Of a stretch of DNA of 34,140 bases, positions 8,715-17,813 are shown piece by piece. Each line of letters begins with the position of its first letter. The first letter of the stretch is position 1. The position numbers and the translations under genes were made by a program. This stretch comes from an uncultured Paenalcaligenes sp. (GTDB lineage: Bacteria; Pseudomonadota; Gammaproteobacteria; Burkholderiales; Burkholderiaceae_B): assembly GCA_947632305.1 (NCBI GenBank), contig CANROS010000015.1, positions 1 to 34,140 on the forward strand, read 5' to 3'. The notes under the pieces are model-generated. The model searched no databases and was not told the DNA's origin. It saw nothing but the letters and a program-made list of their open reading frames with translations.

Positions 8715-9188
8715 TTAAGCCTTGATATAACCGCGTCTAGAGGCCAGCGCAGATTGTTTTTTGCCCTGAGCGTCGTAGACGTCTTGGGGTTTGGGCTCGG
8801 CTGCTTGACCAAAAGCAGACAAGGCTTCGGTGGTGTAAGCCAAATAAGCATGAATTAATAAGCCGTTTTTTTCGTTTAGGTCACGGGCTTTTTCGGCTAG
8901 ATCAAGTAGCTGGTTGATGGATTCGGCAAGAGCCGGGTCTAATAGACGCGCCTGTAGCAAGCCCTCGCGCCCTGCGGCCAATTGTAGTTGTTGTAATTGT
9001 AGGTCGCGTTCTTGGCCAATTTGCTCTAAGCGCATGGCGTATTGGTTTTTGATTTCAGTTAAATCAAAGAGCTCATCATTGCTATAGCTGCTTAGTAACG
9101 TCTCGTGCTCTTTTTCAAGGGTGAAAAAGAAGTGTTCTATGAGTTCGAGTTCAGATTGAATCAGTGTTAATAAAGCAGAGTGTGACAT
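8715..9188 (-). CDS. flgN: Flagellar export chaperone FlgN
   Basis: FlgN is a cytoplasmic chaperone that binds the hook-filament junction proteins FlgK and FlgL and delivers them to FlhA. The 157-residue protein is predicted to be largely helical and shows the family pattern near its C-terminal half: DLNEKNGLLI followed by a helix and a tail with VYDAQGKK. It has no signal peptide. It starts 9 bases after the flgM stop codon, without a visible Shine-Dalgarno sequence, suggesting coupled translation from the flgM message. Identification rests on motif and on the flgA-flgM-flgN order. Confidence 0.85.
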   Translation of the reverse strand: MSHSALLTLIQSELELIEHFFFTLEKEHETLLSSYSNDELFDLTEIKNQYAMRLEQIGQERDLQLQQLQLAAGREGLLQARLLDPALAESINQLLDLAEKARDLNEKNGLLIHAYLAYTTEALSAFGQAAEPKPQDVYDAQGKKQSALASRRGYIKA

Positions 9189-9197
9189 AGAGATAGG

Positions 9198-9479
9198 TTA
9201 TTTAAGTAGGTCGCGTGCACTATCAATGAGGCGGTCGGCGATACGGCTGGTATCAATAGCTAAAGTACCATTAGCTAGGGCCGTACGTAAAGCTTCGACA
9301 CGATTTACATCGATGTCATTTTGATCGGAATGCAGGTTTTGTAGCTGACGGGCAGCAGGGCTGAAGTCCACGGAAGCGCTACCGGCTTGGGCTGGTTTAG
9401 GGGAGTTTTCTGTGGCTTTTTTGTTGCTGTTAATGGGGTCAGCCAGGGTGGTGCGGTAATTATTTGGTGTGATTTTCAT
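9198..9479 (-). CDS. flgM: Anti-sigma28 factor FlgM
   Basis: FlgM binds the flagellar sigma factor FliA and blocks late flagellar genes until it is exported through the finished hook. From ATG 9479 the protein has 93 residues, opens with MKITPN, has a disordered N-terminal half rich in N, K, P and S, and a C-terminal sigma-binding half with DVNRVEALRTALANG and RIADRLIDSARDLL. A GGAG ribosome binding site (complement of 9486-9489) supports this start. The upstream in-frame ATG at 9518 is rejected because it lies inside the -10 element of the sigma28-type promoter, upstream of the expected transcript start. Confidence 0.92.
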   Translation of the reverse strand: MKITPNNYRTTLADPINSNKKATENSPKPAQAGSASVDFSPAARQLQNLHSDQNDIDVNRVEALRTALANGTLAIDTSRIADRLIDSARDLLK

Positions 9480-9517
9480 GATGAGCTCCGGTCTATAGCA
9501 ATTCTCTCTATGAAACA

Positions 9518-9544
9518 TTTACGACAGACCATTTAGAAACTTTA
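9518..9544 (-). promoter_or_regulatory. Sigma28-type promoter of flgMN
   Basis: Read on the minus strand, TAAAGTTT (complement of 9537-9544), an 11-base spacer and GTCGTAAA (complement of 9518-9525) match the enterobacterial sigma28 consensus TAAAGTTT-N11-GCCGATAA, with a perfect -35 and exact spacing. Transcription would start near 9511, about 30 bases before flgM. It lies in the 94-base gap between flgA and flgM, giving flgMN a late promoter in addition to read-through from flgA. Confidence 0.85.
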
Positions 9545-9573
9545 GGGCCAAGAGTGCAAGCAAAAGTATTAAA

Positions 9574-10272
9574 TTACATTAAAACTTGCACGGTTTGGGC
9601 GTCTAGGACGGTGCCCGTGATGACCTCGCCAGAGCTAACTCGGACTTGGATTTGAGTGCCAGGTGAACCATTTTGTAAGGCTTGGCCTTCGCCGGTTGCG
9701 ACAAAACCGGTGCCTCGCGCTATCGTGCGCACCGTCTGGCCGCGCTGAATAGACTGAGGATCGCGCAGCGCGCTGCTGCGGATCACATTGCCCGCATTAA
9801 TGCGTTGTGACGCGATATAACCAATAATTAGACTTGGATCAATAACGGTGTTGGGCGCAAGACGTAAAATGTCACCTTCACGCGCCACAAGATCATCTAA
9901 ATGGATAATGTCACCAACCTGTAAGGTTTTGTTGCTAGTGTAGTAAAAGCCTTCGATGCTGATTTGTGCCTGTACATGCAGGCTCCAAGGCGTGGGCGCC
10001 AAACAGCGCACCGTTACGGTTTGCCTAGAGCGCAGACGAGCCCCCGAAGACAAGGCAGGCTGAAGCTCTGTGCACTGGGCTTGGTTGCGTATGGTGGGTG
10101 GCGTGATATGCACGCTGGCTACGCCCGGATACACCGAGGCCTGTTCCAGCAAAAACTGTTCGGCGACCTCTGCGACTTGGTTCGGGTCTTGTAAAGCTTG
10201 GGCGTGTAGCAGACCAACAGGCAGGCACAGAATCAGTGCAGTGGAAATTAATTTAAGGTTCATAGGCTTCAT
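9574..10272 (-). CDS. flgA: P-ring assembly chaperone FlgA
   Basis: FlgA is a periplasmic chaperone needed for FlgI to polymerise into the P ring around the rod. The 232-residue protein opens with a Sec signal peptide (hydrophobic stretch ISTALILCLPVGLL, likely cleavage after LHA at about residue 24). The C-terminal half is the SAF-like domain of the family, with SNKTLQVGDIIHLDDL, INAGNVIRSSAL and a final beta-rich segment. The start could be ATG 10272 or ATG 10263; neither has a clear ribosome binding site. It diverges from flgB across a 164-base control region and leads the flgAMN group. Confidence 0.94.
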   Translation of the reverse strand: MKPMNLKLISTALILCLPVGLLHAQALQDPNQVAEVAEQFLLEQASVYPGVASVHITPPTIRNQAQCTELQPALSSGARLRSRQTVTVRCLAPTPWSLHVQAQISIEGFYYTSNKTLQVGDIIHLDDLVAREGDILRLAPNTVIDPSLIIGYIASQRINAGNVIRSSALRDPQSIQRGQTVRTIARGTGFVATGEGQALQNGSPGTQIQVRVSSGEVITGTVLDAQTVQVLM

Positions 10273-10436
10273 GCTAATGAGAACTTTAGCAGAGTCAATA
10301 GTGAAACTGGAGCAGTTTTAGTCGCTTATTTCATAGTTTAACCTTAACGACCAAGCGTTACTATCTAAGTTACTGTGTCGTAAAGTCACAATTTCTTCTT
10401 TTTTCATTCATTGCTTACTTGTAGTCATACATTGTT
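10273..10436. promoter_or_regulatory. Divergent flgA / flgB control region
   Basis: This 164-base AT-rich stretch separates the divergent flgA and flgB genes and must hold promoters for both early-to-middle operons. It contains an inverted repeat, TAACG (10345-10349) and CGTTA (10356-10360) with a 6-base spacer. The half-site tips resemble those of enterobacterial FlhDC boxes, but the spacer is shorter. GTCGTAAA at 10377-10384 is identical to the -10 of the flgM sigma28-type promoter, but the matching -35 window (10358-10365) fits poorly. No sigma70 promoter can be assigned with confidence. Confidence 0.45.
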
Positions 10437-10850
10437 ATGGTTGATCGTCTTTCTAATCATTTTGCGTTTCATCAAACTGCTTTGGCAGTACGCCAGCAGC
10501 GCCAAGAACTTCTTGCGTCTAATATCGCGAATGCAGACACGCCTAACTACAAGGCGCGTGATATGGATTTTAATGCCACATTAAAACAAGCCATGGGCGG
10601 GGCGACTAAACCCTTGCCTCCTACGCAGCTTGCGTTAACGTCTGCGCGGCATATTCCAGCTACAGCGATTAATCCCCCTTTATTTTCAAATGTGCTTTAC
10701 CGCCAGCCTTTGCAGCCAGCTTTAGATGGCAATACGGTAGATATGGACATAGAGCGCATGGCATTTGCCGATAACACCCTGCAATACCAAACTAGCCTGC
10801 AGCTGTTATCACAGCGTATCAAAGGGTTGCAGTCTGCGGTTCAACAGTAA
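10437..10850 (+). CDS. flgB: Flagellar proximal rod protein FlgB
   Basis: FlgB is a rod subunit exported through the type III gate and assembled on the MS ring. The 137-residue protein has the normal length and the N-terminal rod signature SNIANADTPNYKARDMDF, which defines this family within the rod/hook proteins. The C-terminal helix contains NTLQYQTSLQLL. No strong ribosome binding site is visible before the ATG. It is the first gene of the flgBCDEFGHIJ operon; flgC follows 10 bases later. Confidence 0.95.
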   Translation: MVDRLSNHFAFHQTALAVRQQRQELLASNIANADTPNYKARDMDFNATLKQAMGGATKPLPPTQLALTSARHIPATAINPPLFSNVLYRQPLQPALDGNTVDMDIERMAFADNTLQYQTSLQLLSQRIKGLQSAVQQ

Positions 10851-10860
10851 AGGGTAAATC

Positions 10861-11280
10861 ATGAGTAGTTTTTCTATTTTTCAAATTGCTGGTTCAGCCT
10901 TAACCGCTCAGTCACAACGTTTAAACGTCTCTGCCAGCAACATTGCAAATGCCGAAAGTGCAGTGGGCCCAGATGGTCAGCCTTACAAGGCCAGACACGT
11001 GGTATTTCAAATGACCCCTTTGGCCAATCCAGCAGCCCAAGCAGCGGGGGTAGGCGGGGTTCGAGTTTCTCAAATTCAACAAGACAACTCACCTGGGCTT
11101 TTGCAGTACAACCCCTCGCACCCGATGGCGAACGAAGACGGCTATGTGTTGATGCCTAATGTCGATGTGGTTGCAGAGACGGTCAATATGATTTCTGCGT
11201 CGCGTTCTTATCAGGCCAACGTCGAAGTTGTCAACACGACCAAAAGCCTGATGATGCGTACTCTGACTTTAGGTCAATAA
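10861..11280 (+). CDS. flgC: Flagellar rod protein FlgC
   Basis: FlgC is a second proximal rod subunit. The 139-residue protein starts with the conserved coiled-coil segment containing [10 protein letters not shown] and PYKARHVVF, and ends with the FlgC/FlgG type C-terminal helix ([19 protein letters not shown], then TLTLGQ). Length is typical. AAAGGG upstream may serve as ribosome binding site. flgD starts 2 bases after its stop. Confidence 0.96.
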   Translation: MSSFSIFQIAGSALTAQSQRLNVSASNIANAESAVGPDGQPYKARHVVFQMTPLANPAAQAAGVGGVRVSQIQQDNSPGLLQYNPSHPMANEDGYVLMPNVDVVAETVNMISASRSYQANVEVVNTTKSLMMRTLTLGQ

Positions 11281-11282
11281 TT

Positions 11283-11969
11283 ATGACGACTATCAATAAC
11301 GTAAACAATCCCGCCGGTGCGGCTTTGGCTTCAGCCAAAGGCCATGTGGATCTCATGGGCGACACCCAAGATCGTTTTTTGACGTTGCTGATTACTCAGC
11401 TACGCAATCAAGATCCCTTGAACCCCATGGAAAACGAGCAAATCACCAGTCAACTGGCCCAACTGTCTACGGTACAGGGCATCCAGCAGCTGAATGATAC
11501 GTTGCTGGCTTTGTCTGGGCAGATGGATGTGTCACAGTCTATGCAAGCCGCCAACTTAATTGGCAAACCAGTATTGGTGCCTGGCTCGAAAATTTCTTTG
11601 GGGTCTAATCCTGGCAATGCCGACATCAAAGTCGCTACGCCTTTTGGGGTGGACTTAATGTCACCGGCAGACAAGGTCACGGTTTCTATTTTAAGCAGCA
11701 GCGGTAGCGTGGTGCGCGAGATGGAACTCGATATCAACGAGCCTGGCGTGTATTCCTTTGATTGGGATGGGCGTGATAACACCGGGCAGCCAGTGGCTGA
11801 TGGCGCTTACAACGTAGAGGTCAAAGCCTCCTTAGCCGACGCGCCTGTTTCGGCCGAGGCCCTACGCTATGGTCTAGTAGACAGCGTGGCTTACACCACC
11901 AAAGGTCTGCGTTTAGACCTAGGTTTAGCTGGCGATTATTCGCTTCTAGACATTCGCAAAATTATGTAA
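11283..11969 (+). CDS. flgD: Hook cap / hook assembly scaffold FlgD
   Basis: FlgD caps the growing hook and guides FlgE polymerisation, and is discarded afterwards. The 228-residue protein has the conserved N-terminal segment RFLTLLITQLRNQDPLNPM, needed for function in the family, followed by a Q-rich helix. It ends with a beta-rich tail that includes the FlgD Ig-like domain pattern (SFDWDGRDNTGQPVADGAY). It sits between flgC (2 bases) and flgE (63 bases). The latter gap holds no evident terminator. Confidence 0.95.
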   Translation: MTTINNVNNPAGAALASAKGHVDLMGDTQDRFLTLLITQLRNQDPLNPMENEQITSQLAQLSTVQGIQQLNDTLLALSGQMDVSQSMQAANLIGKPVLVPGSKISLGSNPGNADIKVATPFGVDLMSPADKVTVSILSSSGSVVREMELDINEPGVYSFDWDGRDNTGQPVADGAYNVEVKASLADAPVSAEALRYGLVDSVAYTTKGLRLDLGLAGDYSLLDIRKIM

Positions 11970-12032
11970 TTTTTGGCAGGCAGGCCAACAGCATCCGGCT
12001 GCCGCATTATTTCGGACTGAAAGAGGAATCTC

Positions 12033-13379
12033 ATGGGTTTTGGACAAGGTTTAAGCGGCTTAAATGCGGCTTCCCAAAATTTGGACGTTATTGGTAATAA
12101 CATCGCTAACTCCAGCACAGTGGGCTTTAAAGCTTCCACCATTGCATTTGCTGACGTATACGCCAGTTCACGAGTGGGTTTGGGGGTGCAGGTAGCGAAT
12201 GTAAACCAGCGTTTTACGACGGGTAATATTAGTGTCTCGGGCAACCAGTTTGACATGGCCATTGATGGTGCCAAAGGCTTATTCCGTTTAGTGGATAGTA
12301 GCGGCGGGGTGGTTTACTCACGCAATGGTCAGTTTAATGCTAACAAAGACTTTGATATTGTAAATGCTCAAGGGCAGCGTTTAACGGGTTTTGTGGCACT
12401 AGAAGACGGCACCATCACTAACCAAGTAGAGCCCCTTAAAGTCCCTGTAGGTAACATCGCTCCGCAGGCGACGGATGCGATTACTCTCAGAGCGAACTTG
12501 GATTCACGTTCCCCAGAAATTGCAGGTGTGTCTCAGGGCTATGTATTGGTGCCGGGTGACCCCGCTGCAACGCCGCCTATTCCAGATACGTATCGCCCTG
12601 ATTTTGATGTGGCCAAGCCCGAGAACCACACCCATACTTTGCCCATGACAGTCTACGACTCTTTGGGTAACCCACACCAGTTAAACCAGTACTTTGTCAA
12701 AATAGCTGAGAACAATGGTAATAGCGAATGGGATGTGTTCTACGCTTTAGATGGTGAGTTACTGCACGGCACGAATGGTAATGCCAGCGTGACGCCTCCT
12801 GATGCAGGGTCTTTGCTAATTAAAAACACCTTAACCTTTGATTCGGCTGGTCGTCTGATTAACCCAGACAATGCAGAGTTACCTCCACCTGCCTTTAATT
12901 TAAATATCGCCGGTTTGGGCGGAGAGTCCCCAGCAGCGCCTTTGACCCTAGAGTTTAGCTATAACGGCTCCACCCAATTCGGTGGCGAATTCAGTCCTTC
13001 GTTTACTCAAAATGGTTATACCACGGGTGAATACAGCAGCATGTCCATCGCGACCGATGGCACGATTGTAGCGAACTACACCAATGGTGAAAGCAAAATT
13101 ATGGGCGCTTTGGCCTTGGCAGATTTCAATAATATGAATGGTCTGCAAGCCATAGGTGGCAACGCTTGGGTGGAAACAGGGGCTTCAGGTCAACCTATTT
13201 TAGGGCAGCCAGGAACCAATGGTTTTGCTGGCGTAAAAGGCCAGTCGGTTGAGGAGTCCAACGTGGACATGAGCCAGGAGCTAGTCAATATGATTATTGC
13301 GCAGCGTACCTATCAGGCTAATGCCCAGACCATCAAAACCCAAGATCAAATTTTACAAACACTAATTACCCTACGTTAA
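12033..13379 (+). CDS. flgE: Flagellar hook protein FlgE
   Basis: FlgE polymerises into the hook, the flexible joint outside the cell. At 448 residues it is longer than the 402-residue E. coli protein, which is common because the surface domains vary. The N-terminal D0 segment (GLSGLNAASQNLDVIGNN, then VGFKAS) and the C-terminal D0 helix (SNVDMSQELVNMI, AQRTYQANAQTI) are intact; the middle is the exposed FlgE D2 region. AGAGGAA lies a proper distance before the ATG. Next in line are the distal rod genes flgF and flgG. Confidence 0.96.
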   Translation: MGFGQGLSGLNAASQNLDVIGNNIANSSTVGFKASTIAFADVYASSRVGLGVQVANVNQRFTTGNISVSGNQFDMAIDGAKGLFRLVDSSGGVVYSRNGQFNANKDFDIVNAQGQRLTGFVALEDGTITNQVEPLKVPVGNIAPQATDAITLRANLDSRSPEIAGVSQGYVLVPGDPAATPPIPDTYRPDFDVAKPENHTHTLPMTVYDSLGNPHQLNQYFVKIAENNGNSEWDVFYALDGELLHGTNGNASVTPPDAGSLLIKNTLTFDSAGRLINPDNAELPPPAFNLNIAGLGGESPAAPLTLEFSYNGSTQFGGEFSPSFTQNGYTTGEYSSMSIATDGTIVANYTNGESKIMGALALADFNNMNGLQAIGGNAWVETGASGQPILGQPGTNGFAGVKGQSVEESNVDMSQELVNMIIAQRTYQANAQTIKTQDQILQTLITLR

Positions 13380-13401
13380 TTAGTTAAAAAGAGCTTAATT
13401 T

Positions 13402-14148
13402 ATGGATCGCATTGTTTATACCGCTATGAATGGTGCCCAACGTTTGCTCGAGCAGCAAGCCGCGGTCACCAATAATATGGCGAACATTAATACCACTGGT
13501 TTCAGAGAGCAGCTAGCTATTCAACGTGCTGTGCCTTTACAAGGTGGTGCTTTATTTCCCACGCGAGTAGGCAATGCAACCGTAACGACCAGCAGTAACT
13601 ACAGCCAAGGGGCCATGGCAGAAACCGGACGCGCCTTGGATGCGGCCATTCGTGGGGATGGCTGGTTTGCTGTGATGACACCTTCTGGCGAGGCCTATAC
13701 CCGTTCAGGCGAGTTCGTGGTCAACGACAACAACTTGTTGGTGACGCATCAGGGCTATCCAGTGCTCTCCGCAGACAATGCACCCATCGAGGTGCCCGAT
13801 CGTGGCGCTATTACTTTTTCTACGGATGGTCAAATTACCGCTTTGGGCGCGGGTGATAACCCTCGCGATATCCAAGTGTTGGGTCAGTTAAAGCTGGTCA
13901 ACCCAGAAAACGACGAGTTGGTGCGTGGCGATGACGGCTGGTTCCGTTTAGGCAATGGCAATATTGCCCAGCCTAATCCTCTGGTCACTATTGCTCCAGG
14001 GTTCTTGGAAAAAAGTAATGTGAATCCCGCCGAAGTCATGGTGGCCTTAATCAACAATACGCGCCAGTTTGAGATGCAAATGAAAATCATCTCCGACGCC
14101 AGTCAGCGCGAAGAAAAAGCCAATAGCATTTTGTCTAGCAATGGTTAA
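13402..14148 (+). CDS. flgF: Flagellar proximal rod protein FlgF
   Basis: FlgF is a rod subunit between the proximal rod and the FlgG distal rod. The protein has 248 residues, the family's usual size. It carries the N-terminal motif NNMANINTTGFREQL, the mid-region DGWFAV and YTRSGEF, and a C-terminal helix with KSNVNPAEVMVALINNTRQFE. The last motif distinguishes FlgF (VALI, RQFE) from FlgG (VNMI, RAYE). It starts 22 bases after flgE. Confidence 0.95.
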   Translation: MDRIVYTAMNGAQRLLEQQAAVTNNMANINTTGFREQLAIQRAVPLQGGALFPTRVGNATVTTSSNYSQGAMAETGRALDAAIRGDGWFAVMTPSGEAYTRSGEFVVNDNNLLVTHQGYPVLSADNAPIEVPDRGAITFSTDGQITALGAGDNPRDIQVLGQLKLVNPENDELVRGDDGWFRLGNGNIAQPNPLVTIAPGFLEKSNVNPAEVMVALINNTRQFEMQMKIISDASQREEKANSILSSNG

Positions 14149-14182
14149 TAAACTCGGTCTTTCTATCTAAAGGTTTTTTATT

Positions 14183-14968
14183 ATGATTCGTTCACTTTGG
14201 ATCGCTAAAACGGGTTTAGAAGCCCAACAAACAAACTTAGACGTTATTTCTAATAACTTGGCGAACGTTAACACTGCTGGTTTTAAACGCAGTCGCCCTG
14301 TTTTTGAAGACTTAATGTATCAAACACTACGTCAGCCAGGTGCTCAAGTTGGCGCAGCCAACCAGTTGCCCACCGGTCTACAGTTGGGTACAGGGGTGCG
14401 CACCGTGGCCACCGAGCGTATTCATAGCCAAGGTGGTTTAAACAATACTGGGCATTCGTTAGACGTGGCCATCCAGGGGCGTGGTTATTTCCAAGTGGAA
14501 ATGCCAGACGGCACGTTTTCCTACACACGTAACGGTCAGCTGCAACTCGATCAAAACGGCCAACTGGTTACAGCCGGTGGTTTTCCTATTCAGCCGCCTA
14601 TCAACATCCCAGATAACGCCTTGCAAATTGAAATTTCCCGAGACGGTATTGTGTCGGTCACGCAGCCCGGTGCAGTGGGGGCCAGCATTGAAGTCGGTCA
14701 ATTGCAGCTGAGTACCTTTGTGAATACCAGTGGTTTACAAAGTATGGGTGAAAACTTGTACGTGGAAACCGATGCGTCTGGCGTAGCGAACTTTTTGCAG
14801 CCAGGTATGGATGGGGCCGGTTTGATTCTGCAGGAATACACCGAAACGTCCAACGTGAACGTAGCAGAAGAGCTGGTGAACATGATTACCGCTCAACGTG
14901 CGTATGAAATGAACAGCAAAGCAGTACAAACATCTGACCAAATGCTTGGTCGTTTAACGCAGATTTAA
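14183..14968 (+). CDS. flgG: Flagellar distal rod protein FlgG
   Basis: FlgG builds the distal rod that crosses the peptidoglycan and the P and L rings. The 261-residue length agrees with E. coli FlgG (260), and rod length depends on this protein. Signatures are [22 protein letters not shown] near the N-terminus, including the FlgG-specific stretch with YQTLRQPG, and [17 protein letters not shown] at the C-terminus. An AAAGG ribosome binding site precedes the ATG. Confidence 0.97.
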   Translation: MIRSLWIAKTGLEAQQTNLDVISNNLANVNTAGFKRSRPVFEDLMYQTLRQPGAQVGAANQLPTGLQLGTGVRTVATERIHSQGGLNNTGHSLDVAIQGRGYFQVEMPDGTFSYTRNGQLQLDQNGQLVTAGGFPIQPPINIPDNALQIEISRDGIVSVTQPGAVGASIEVGQLQLSTFVNTSGLQSMGENLYVETDASGVANFLQPGMDGAGLILQEYTETSNVNVAEELVNMITAQRAYEMNSKAVQTSDQMLGRLTQI

Positions 14969-14988
14969 TTCTGCTCAAGGTAAGACTC

Positions 14989-15675
14989 ATGTGGTTGAAA
15001 GTCAGTAGGTTGTGTGTAATGGCTATGGCGGCTACGTTAGGGGCGTGCGCTATGGTGCCACCTGAGCCCATTGTGGTTGGCCCCCTAAGCGCGCCACCAC
15101 CGGCCCCTATGCCACCCCAAGCGGTGGCCAATGGGTCCATTTATCAGCCTACTGCTTATGGTAACTATCCGTTGTTCGAGGACAGGCGTCCGCGCAACGT
15201 CGGTGATATTGTGACCATCATGATCCAAGAAAAAACCAATGCGGCCAAAAGTGTGTCTACTAACACAGATCGCAGCGGGGAGGCGGGGATGGACATCGGC
15301 TTATCGCCCAGTATTCTTCCCAGCGAGCTAGGTACCCGTCAAAACTTTGGGGCGACAGGTTCTAATGCCGCTTCCGGCGCAGGCAGCAGTCGAGCTGACA
15401 ACATGTTCTCCGGGACCTTAACTACCACCGTGATTGGTGTGATGCCGAATGGCAATCTACAAGTCGCCGGGGAAAAACAAATAGCGATTAACCGTGGTAG
15501 TGAGTACATGCGCTTTTCAGGCATTGTGGACCCGCGTTCCATTACTGGCTCTGGCACGGTTTCCTCTACCCAAGTGGCCGATGCGCGTATCGAGTTCCGT
15601 AGCAAAGGCGTCATGGACGAGGTGCAGACGATGGGTTGGTTGCAGCGCTTTTTCTTAAATATTTCTCCCTTCTGA
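14989..15675 (+). CDS. flgH: Outer-membrane L-ring lipoprotein FlgH
   Basis: FlgH is a lipoprotein forming the L ring, the bushing in the outer membrane. The 228-residue precursor has a signal peptide ending in the lipobox LGAC, with the lipidated cysteine at residue 20 and an alanine at +2, consistent with the outer membrane. It is followed by a proline-rich segment, then the conserved [13 protein letters not shown] and the C-terminal [16 protein letters not shown] of the family. It starts 20 bases after flgG and ends 2 bases before flgI. Confidence 0.96.
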   Translation: MWLKVSRLCVMAMAATLGACAMVPPEPIVVGPLSAPPPAPMPPQAVANGSIYQPTAYGNYPLFEDRRPRNVGDIVTIMIQEKTNAAKSVSTNTDRSGEAGMDIGLSPSILPSELGTRQNFGATGSNAASGAGSSRADNMFSGTLTTTVIGVMPNGNLQVAGEKQIAINRGSEYMRFSGIVDPRSITGSGTVSSTQVADARIEFRSKGVMDEVQTMGWLQRFFLNISPF

Positions 15676-15677
15676 TT

Positions 15678-16820
15678 ATGATCGCTAACGTCGTTTTATC
15701 TCGCTTCCCTTTAGCCGCTGGTCTGGTGAAAGCAATGCTGGCTGTTTGGCTGCTTGCTTTTCATCCTATGGCTCACGCCGAGCGCATCAAAGATTTAGCC
15801 TCTTTACAAGGGGTGCGAGACAACCCGCTGATTGGTTATGGTTTGGTGGTGGGGTTGGATGGCAGTGGTGACCAAGTACGCCAAGCCCCTTTTACTCAAC
15901 AAAGTTTGACGAATATGTTGTCTCAGCTTGGGGTCACTATTCCCCAAGGCAGTAATATGCAGCTGAAAAACGTAGCGGCTGTGATGGTGACAGCACGTTT
16001 GCCTGCTTTTGCACGGCCAGGCCAAGCCGTGGATGTGGTGGTTTCATCCATGGGTAATGCCAAAAGTTTACGGGGTGGAACCTTATTGATGACGCCCCTA
16101 AAAGGGGCTAACGGTCAGGTCTATGCAATTGCCCAAGGGAATTTATTAGTGGGTGGGGCAGGCGCCGAAGCGGGTGGTTCCAGCATTCAGGTGAATCAAC
16201 TCAATGGGGGCACTATCCCCAGCGGCGCGATAGTTGAACAAGGCGTGCCAACCACTTTTATCTATGATGGCGCTTTGACCTTAGAGCTCAACAGCACAGA
16301 TTTTGGTACAGCGCAGAATGTAGTCACAGCCATTAACCAGCGTTTTGGTCCCAATACCGCAGTGGCTTTAGACGGTCGCGTGGTACGAGTGCAAGCTCCA
16401 CTGGATGCTCAGGCACAGAGTGCTTTTCTTTCTCAAATTGAAAACATCAACGTACAAGTCCCGCCAGCTCGGGCTCGTGTGGTGATCAATGCCCGTACCG
16501 GTTCGGTGGTGATGAACCGCACGGTCACTATTGATGAGGCCGCCATTGCTTATGGAAACCTATCTGTAGTGATCAGTTCGCAAACCGGGGTGAGTCAACC
16601 GGATACGCCGTTCGCCGGTGGCCAAACGGTGGTGGCAGACCAAACCAGCATTGAAATGCGTTCTGAAGAAGGCAGCTTGCAGCGCATCACAACCAGTGCG
16701 AACTTGGCTGACGTCGTGCGCGCCTTGAATGCGCTGGGGGCTACACCGCAAGATTTATTGTCTATTTTACAAAATCTAAAAAGTGCAGGTGCTTTGCGCG
16801 CTGACTTGGAAATCATCTAG
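15678..16820 (+). CDS. flgI: Periplasmic P-ring protein FlgI
   Basis: FlgI forms the P ring in the peptidoglycan layer with the help of FlgA. From ATG 15678 the precursor has 380 residues with a Sec signal peptide cleaved probably after AHA (residue 34). The mature N-terminus [15 protein letters not shown] and the [13 protein letters not shown] motif are diagnostic, and the C-terminus ends [14 protein letters not shown] as in the family. An upstream TTG at 15636 would overlap flgH by 40 bases and is less likely. It lies two bases downstream of flgH. Confidence 0.97.
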   Translation: MIANVVLSRFPLAAGLVKAMLAVWLLAFHPMAHAERIKDLASLQGVRDNPLIGYGLVVGLDGSGDQVRQAPFTQQSLTNMLSQLGVTIPQGSNMQLKNVAAVMVTARLPAFARPGQAVDVVVSSMGNAKSLRGGTLLMTPLKGANGQVYAIAQGNLLVGGAGAEAGGSSIQVNQLNGGTIPSGAIVEQGVPTTFIYDGALTLELNSTDFGTAQNVVTAINQRFGPNTAVALDGRVVRVQAPLDAQAQSAFLSQIENINVQVPPARARVVINARTGSVVMNRTVTIDEAAIAYGNLSVVISSQTGVSQPDTPFAGGQTVVADQTSIEMRSEEGSLQRITTSANLADVVRALNALGATPQDLLSILQNLKSAGALRADLEII

Positions 16821-16835
16821 TAAACGTCTACGCCT

Positions 16836-17813
16836 ATGTCAATTCATTACTATCCACGCCCTGGTTCCACGCCTCAGGTTTCGATTTTTGATAACTCCAA
16901 GCTAGCAGCATTGCGTAAAGCGGTGACGGGTCCTGAAATGGATGCCGAAGCCCAGAAACAAGTGGCGCATCAGTTTGAAGCTTTGATGATTCAACAGCTT
17001 TTAAAACAAGCTCGTCAAACCGCAAGTGGCAATGGTTTGTTTGATAGTGATGCGGTACGTATGTCTCAAAGCATGGGCGATGAGCAGTTAGCTTTGAATT
17101 TATCCAACCCCGGGTTTGGCTTTGCGCAGGCATTAATTGATCAAATGCAACAAGCTCAAGGCCTCAATACTCAGACTTTGCCGCAGCGTACTTTGCCTGA
17201 ATCGGCTGCCACGCGCTTGCCGCATCTGCGTTCTCATGTGGGCGAGGCGGGGCGCATTATTGATGCGCCTTCATTAACGGCACTGATTAAAAAACTGAGT
17301 GGGCCCAAGTCCATTGATGGCATTGCTTCGGCCATCACAGGGGCGCCCAAACACATTAGCTCTTTTGTGAGCAAAATGCGCGATGCCGTACAGGTAGCCG
17401 CCGCTGAATCGGGTTTGCCCGAAAAACTGATCATGAGCCAAGCCGCCCTAGAGTCAGGCTGGGGCAAAAGTGAAATCCTGCACGAAGACGGCAGCACCAG
17501 TCATAACTTATTTGGTATCAAAGCCACCTCGGGTTGGAAGGGCAAGGTAGCCCATGTGATGACCTCTGAGTTTGTGGATGGCAAGATGGTCAAGATGAAG
17601 CAACCTTTCCGTGCCTATGATTCGTACGAAGAGTCGTTAGCGGATTACGCACGCCTACTAAGCCAAAACGAGCGTTATGCCTCGGTACGTACCGCTGGCA
17701 CTGCTGAAGAAGCCGCCAAACGCGTCCAAGAGTCAGGCTACGCCACCGACCCTAATTACGCCGATAAATTGATTTCTATTATGGCGTATTTTGACTCCAG
17801 CGCTGTACGCTAA
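16836..17813 (+). CDS. flgJ: Rod cap / peptidoglycan hydrolase FlgJ (dual domain)
   Basis: FlgJ is exported to the periplasm, where its N-terminal part caps the growing rod and its C-terminal glucosaminidase domain opens the cell wall. The 325-residue protein has both parts. Residues ~20-105 are the rod-binding domain (QFEALMIQQLLKQAR, SMGDEQLALNLS), joined by a linker to a muramidase domain from about 175. There AALESGWGK presents the likely catalytic glutamate E206, followed by NLFGIKA and an FRAYDSYEESLADY segment. The flgK promoter overlaps its stop codon. Confidence 0.96.
   Translation: MSIHYYPRPGSTPQVSIFDNSKLAALRKAVTGPEMDAEAQKQVAHQFEALMIQQLLKQARQTASGNGLFDSDAVRMSQSMGDEQLALNLSNPGFGFAQALIDQMQQAQGLNTQTLPQRTLPESAATRLPHLRSHVGEAGRIIDAPSLTALIKKLSGPKSIDGIASAITGAPKHISSFVSKMRDAVQVAAAESGLPEKLIMSQAALESGWGKSEILHEDGSTSHNLFGIKATSGWKGKVAHVMTSEFVDGKMVKMKQPFRAYDSYEESLADYARLLSQNERYASVRTAGTAEEAAKRVQESGYATDPNYADKLISIMAYFDSSAVR

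Noticed and set aside
9480-9518. ATG at 9518 as flgM start
   Set aside because: It lies inside the -10 of the sigma28-type promoter and lacks a ribosome binding site, while ATG 9479 has GGAG and starts with the family's MKI.
11970-12032. Possible terminator between flgD and flgE
   Set aside because: GGCAG and CTGCC could pair, but the stem is short, the loop is long and no T-tract follows.
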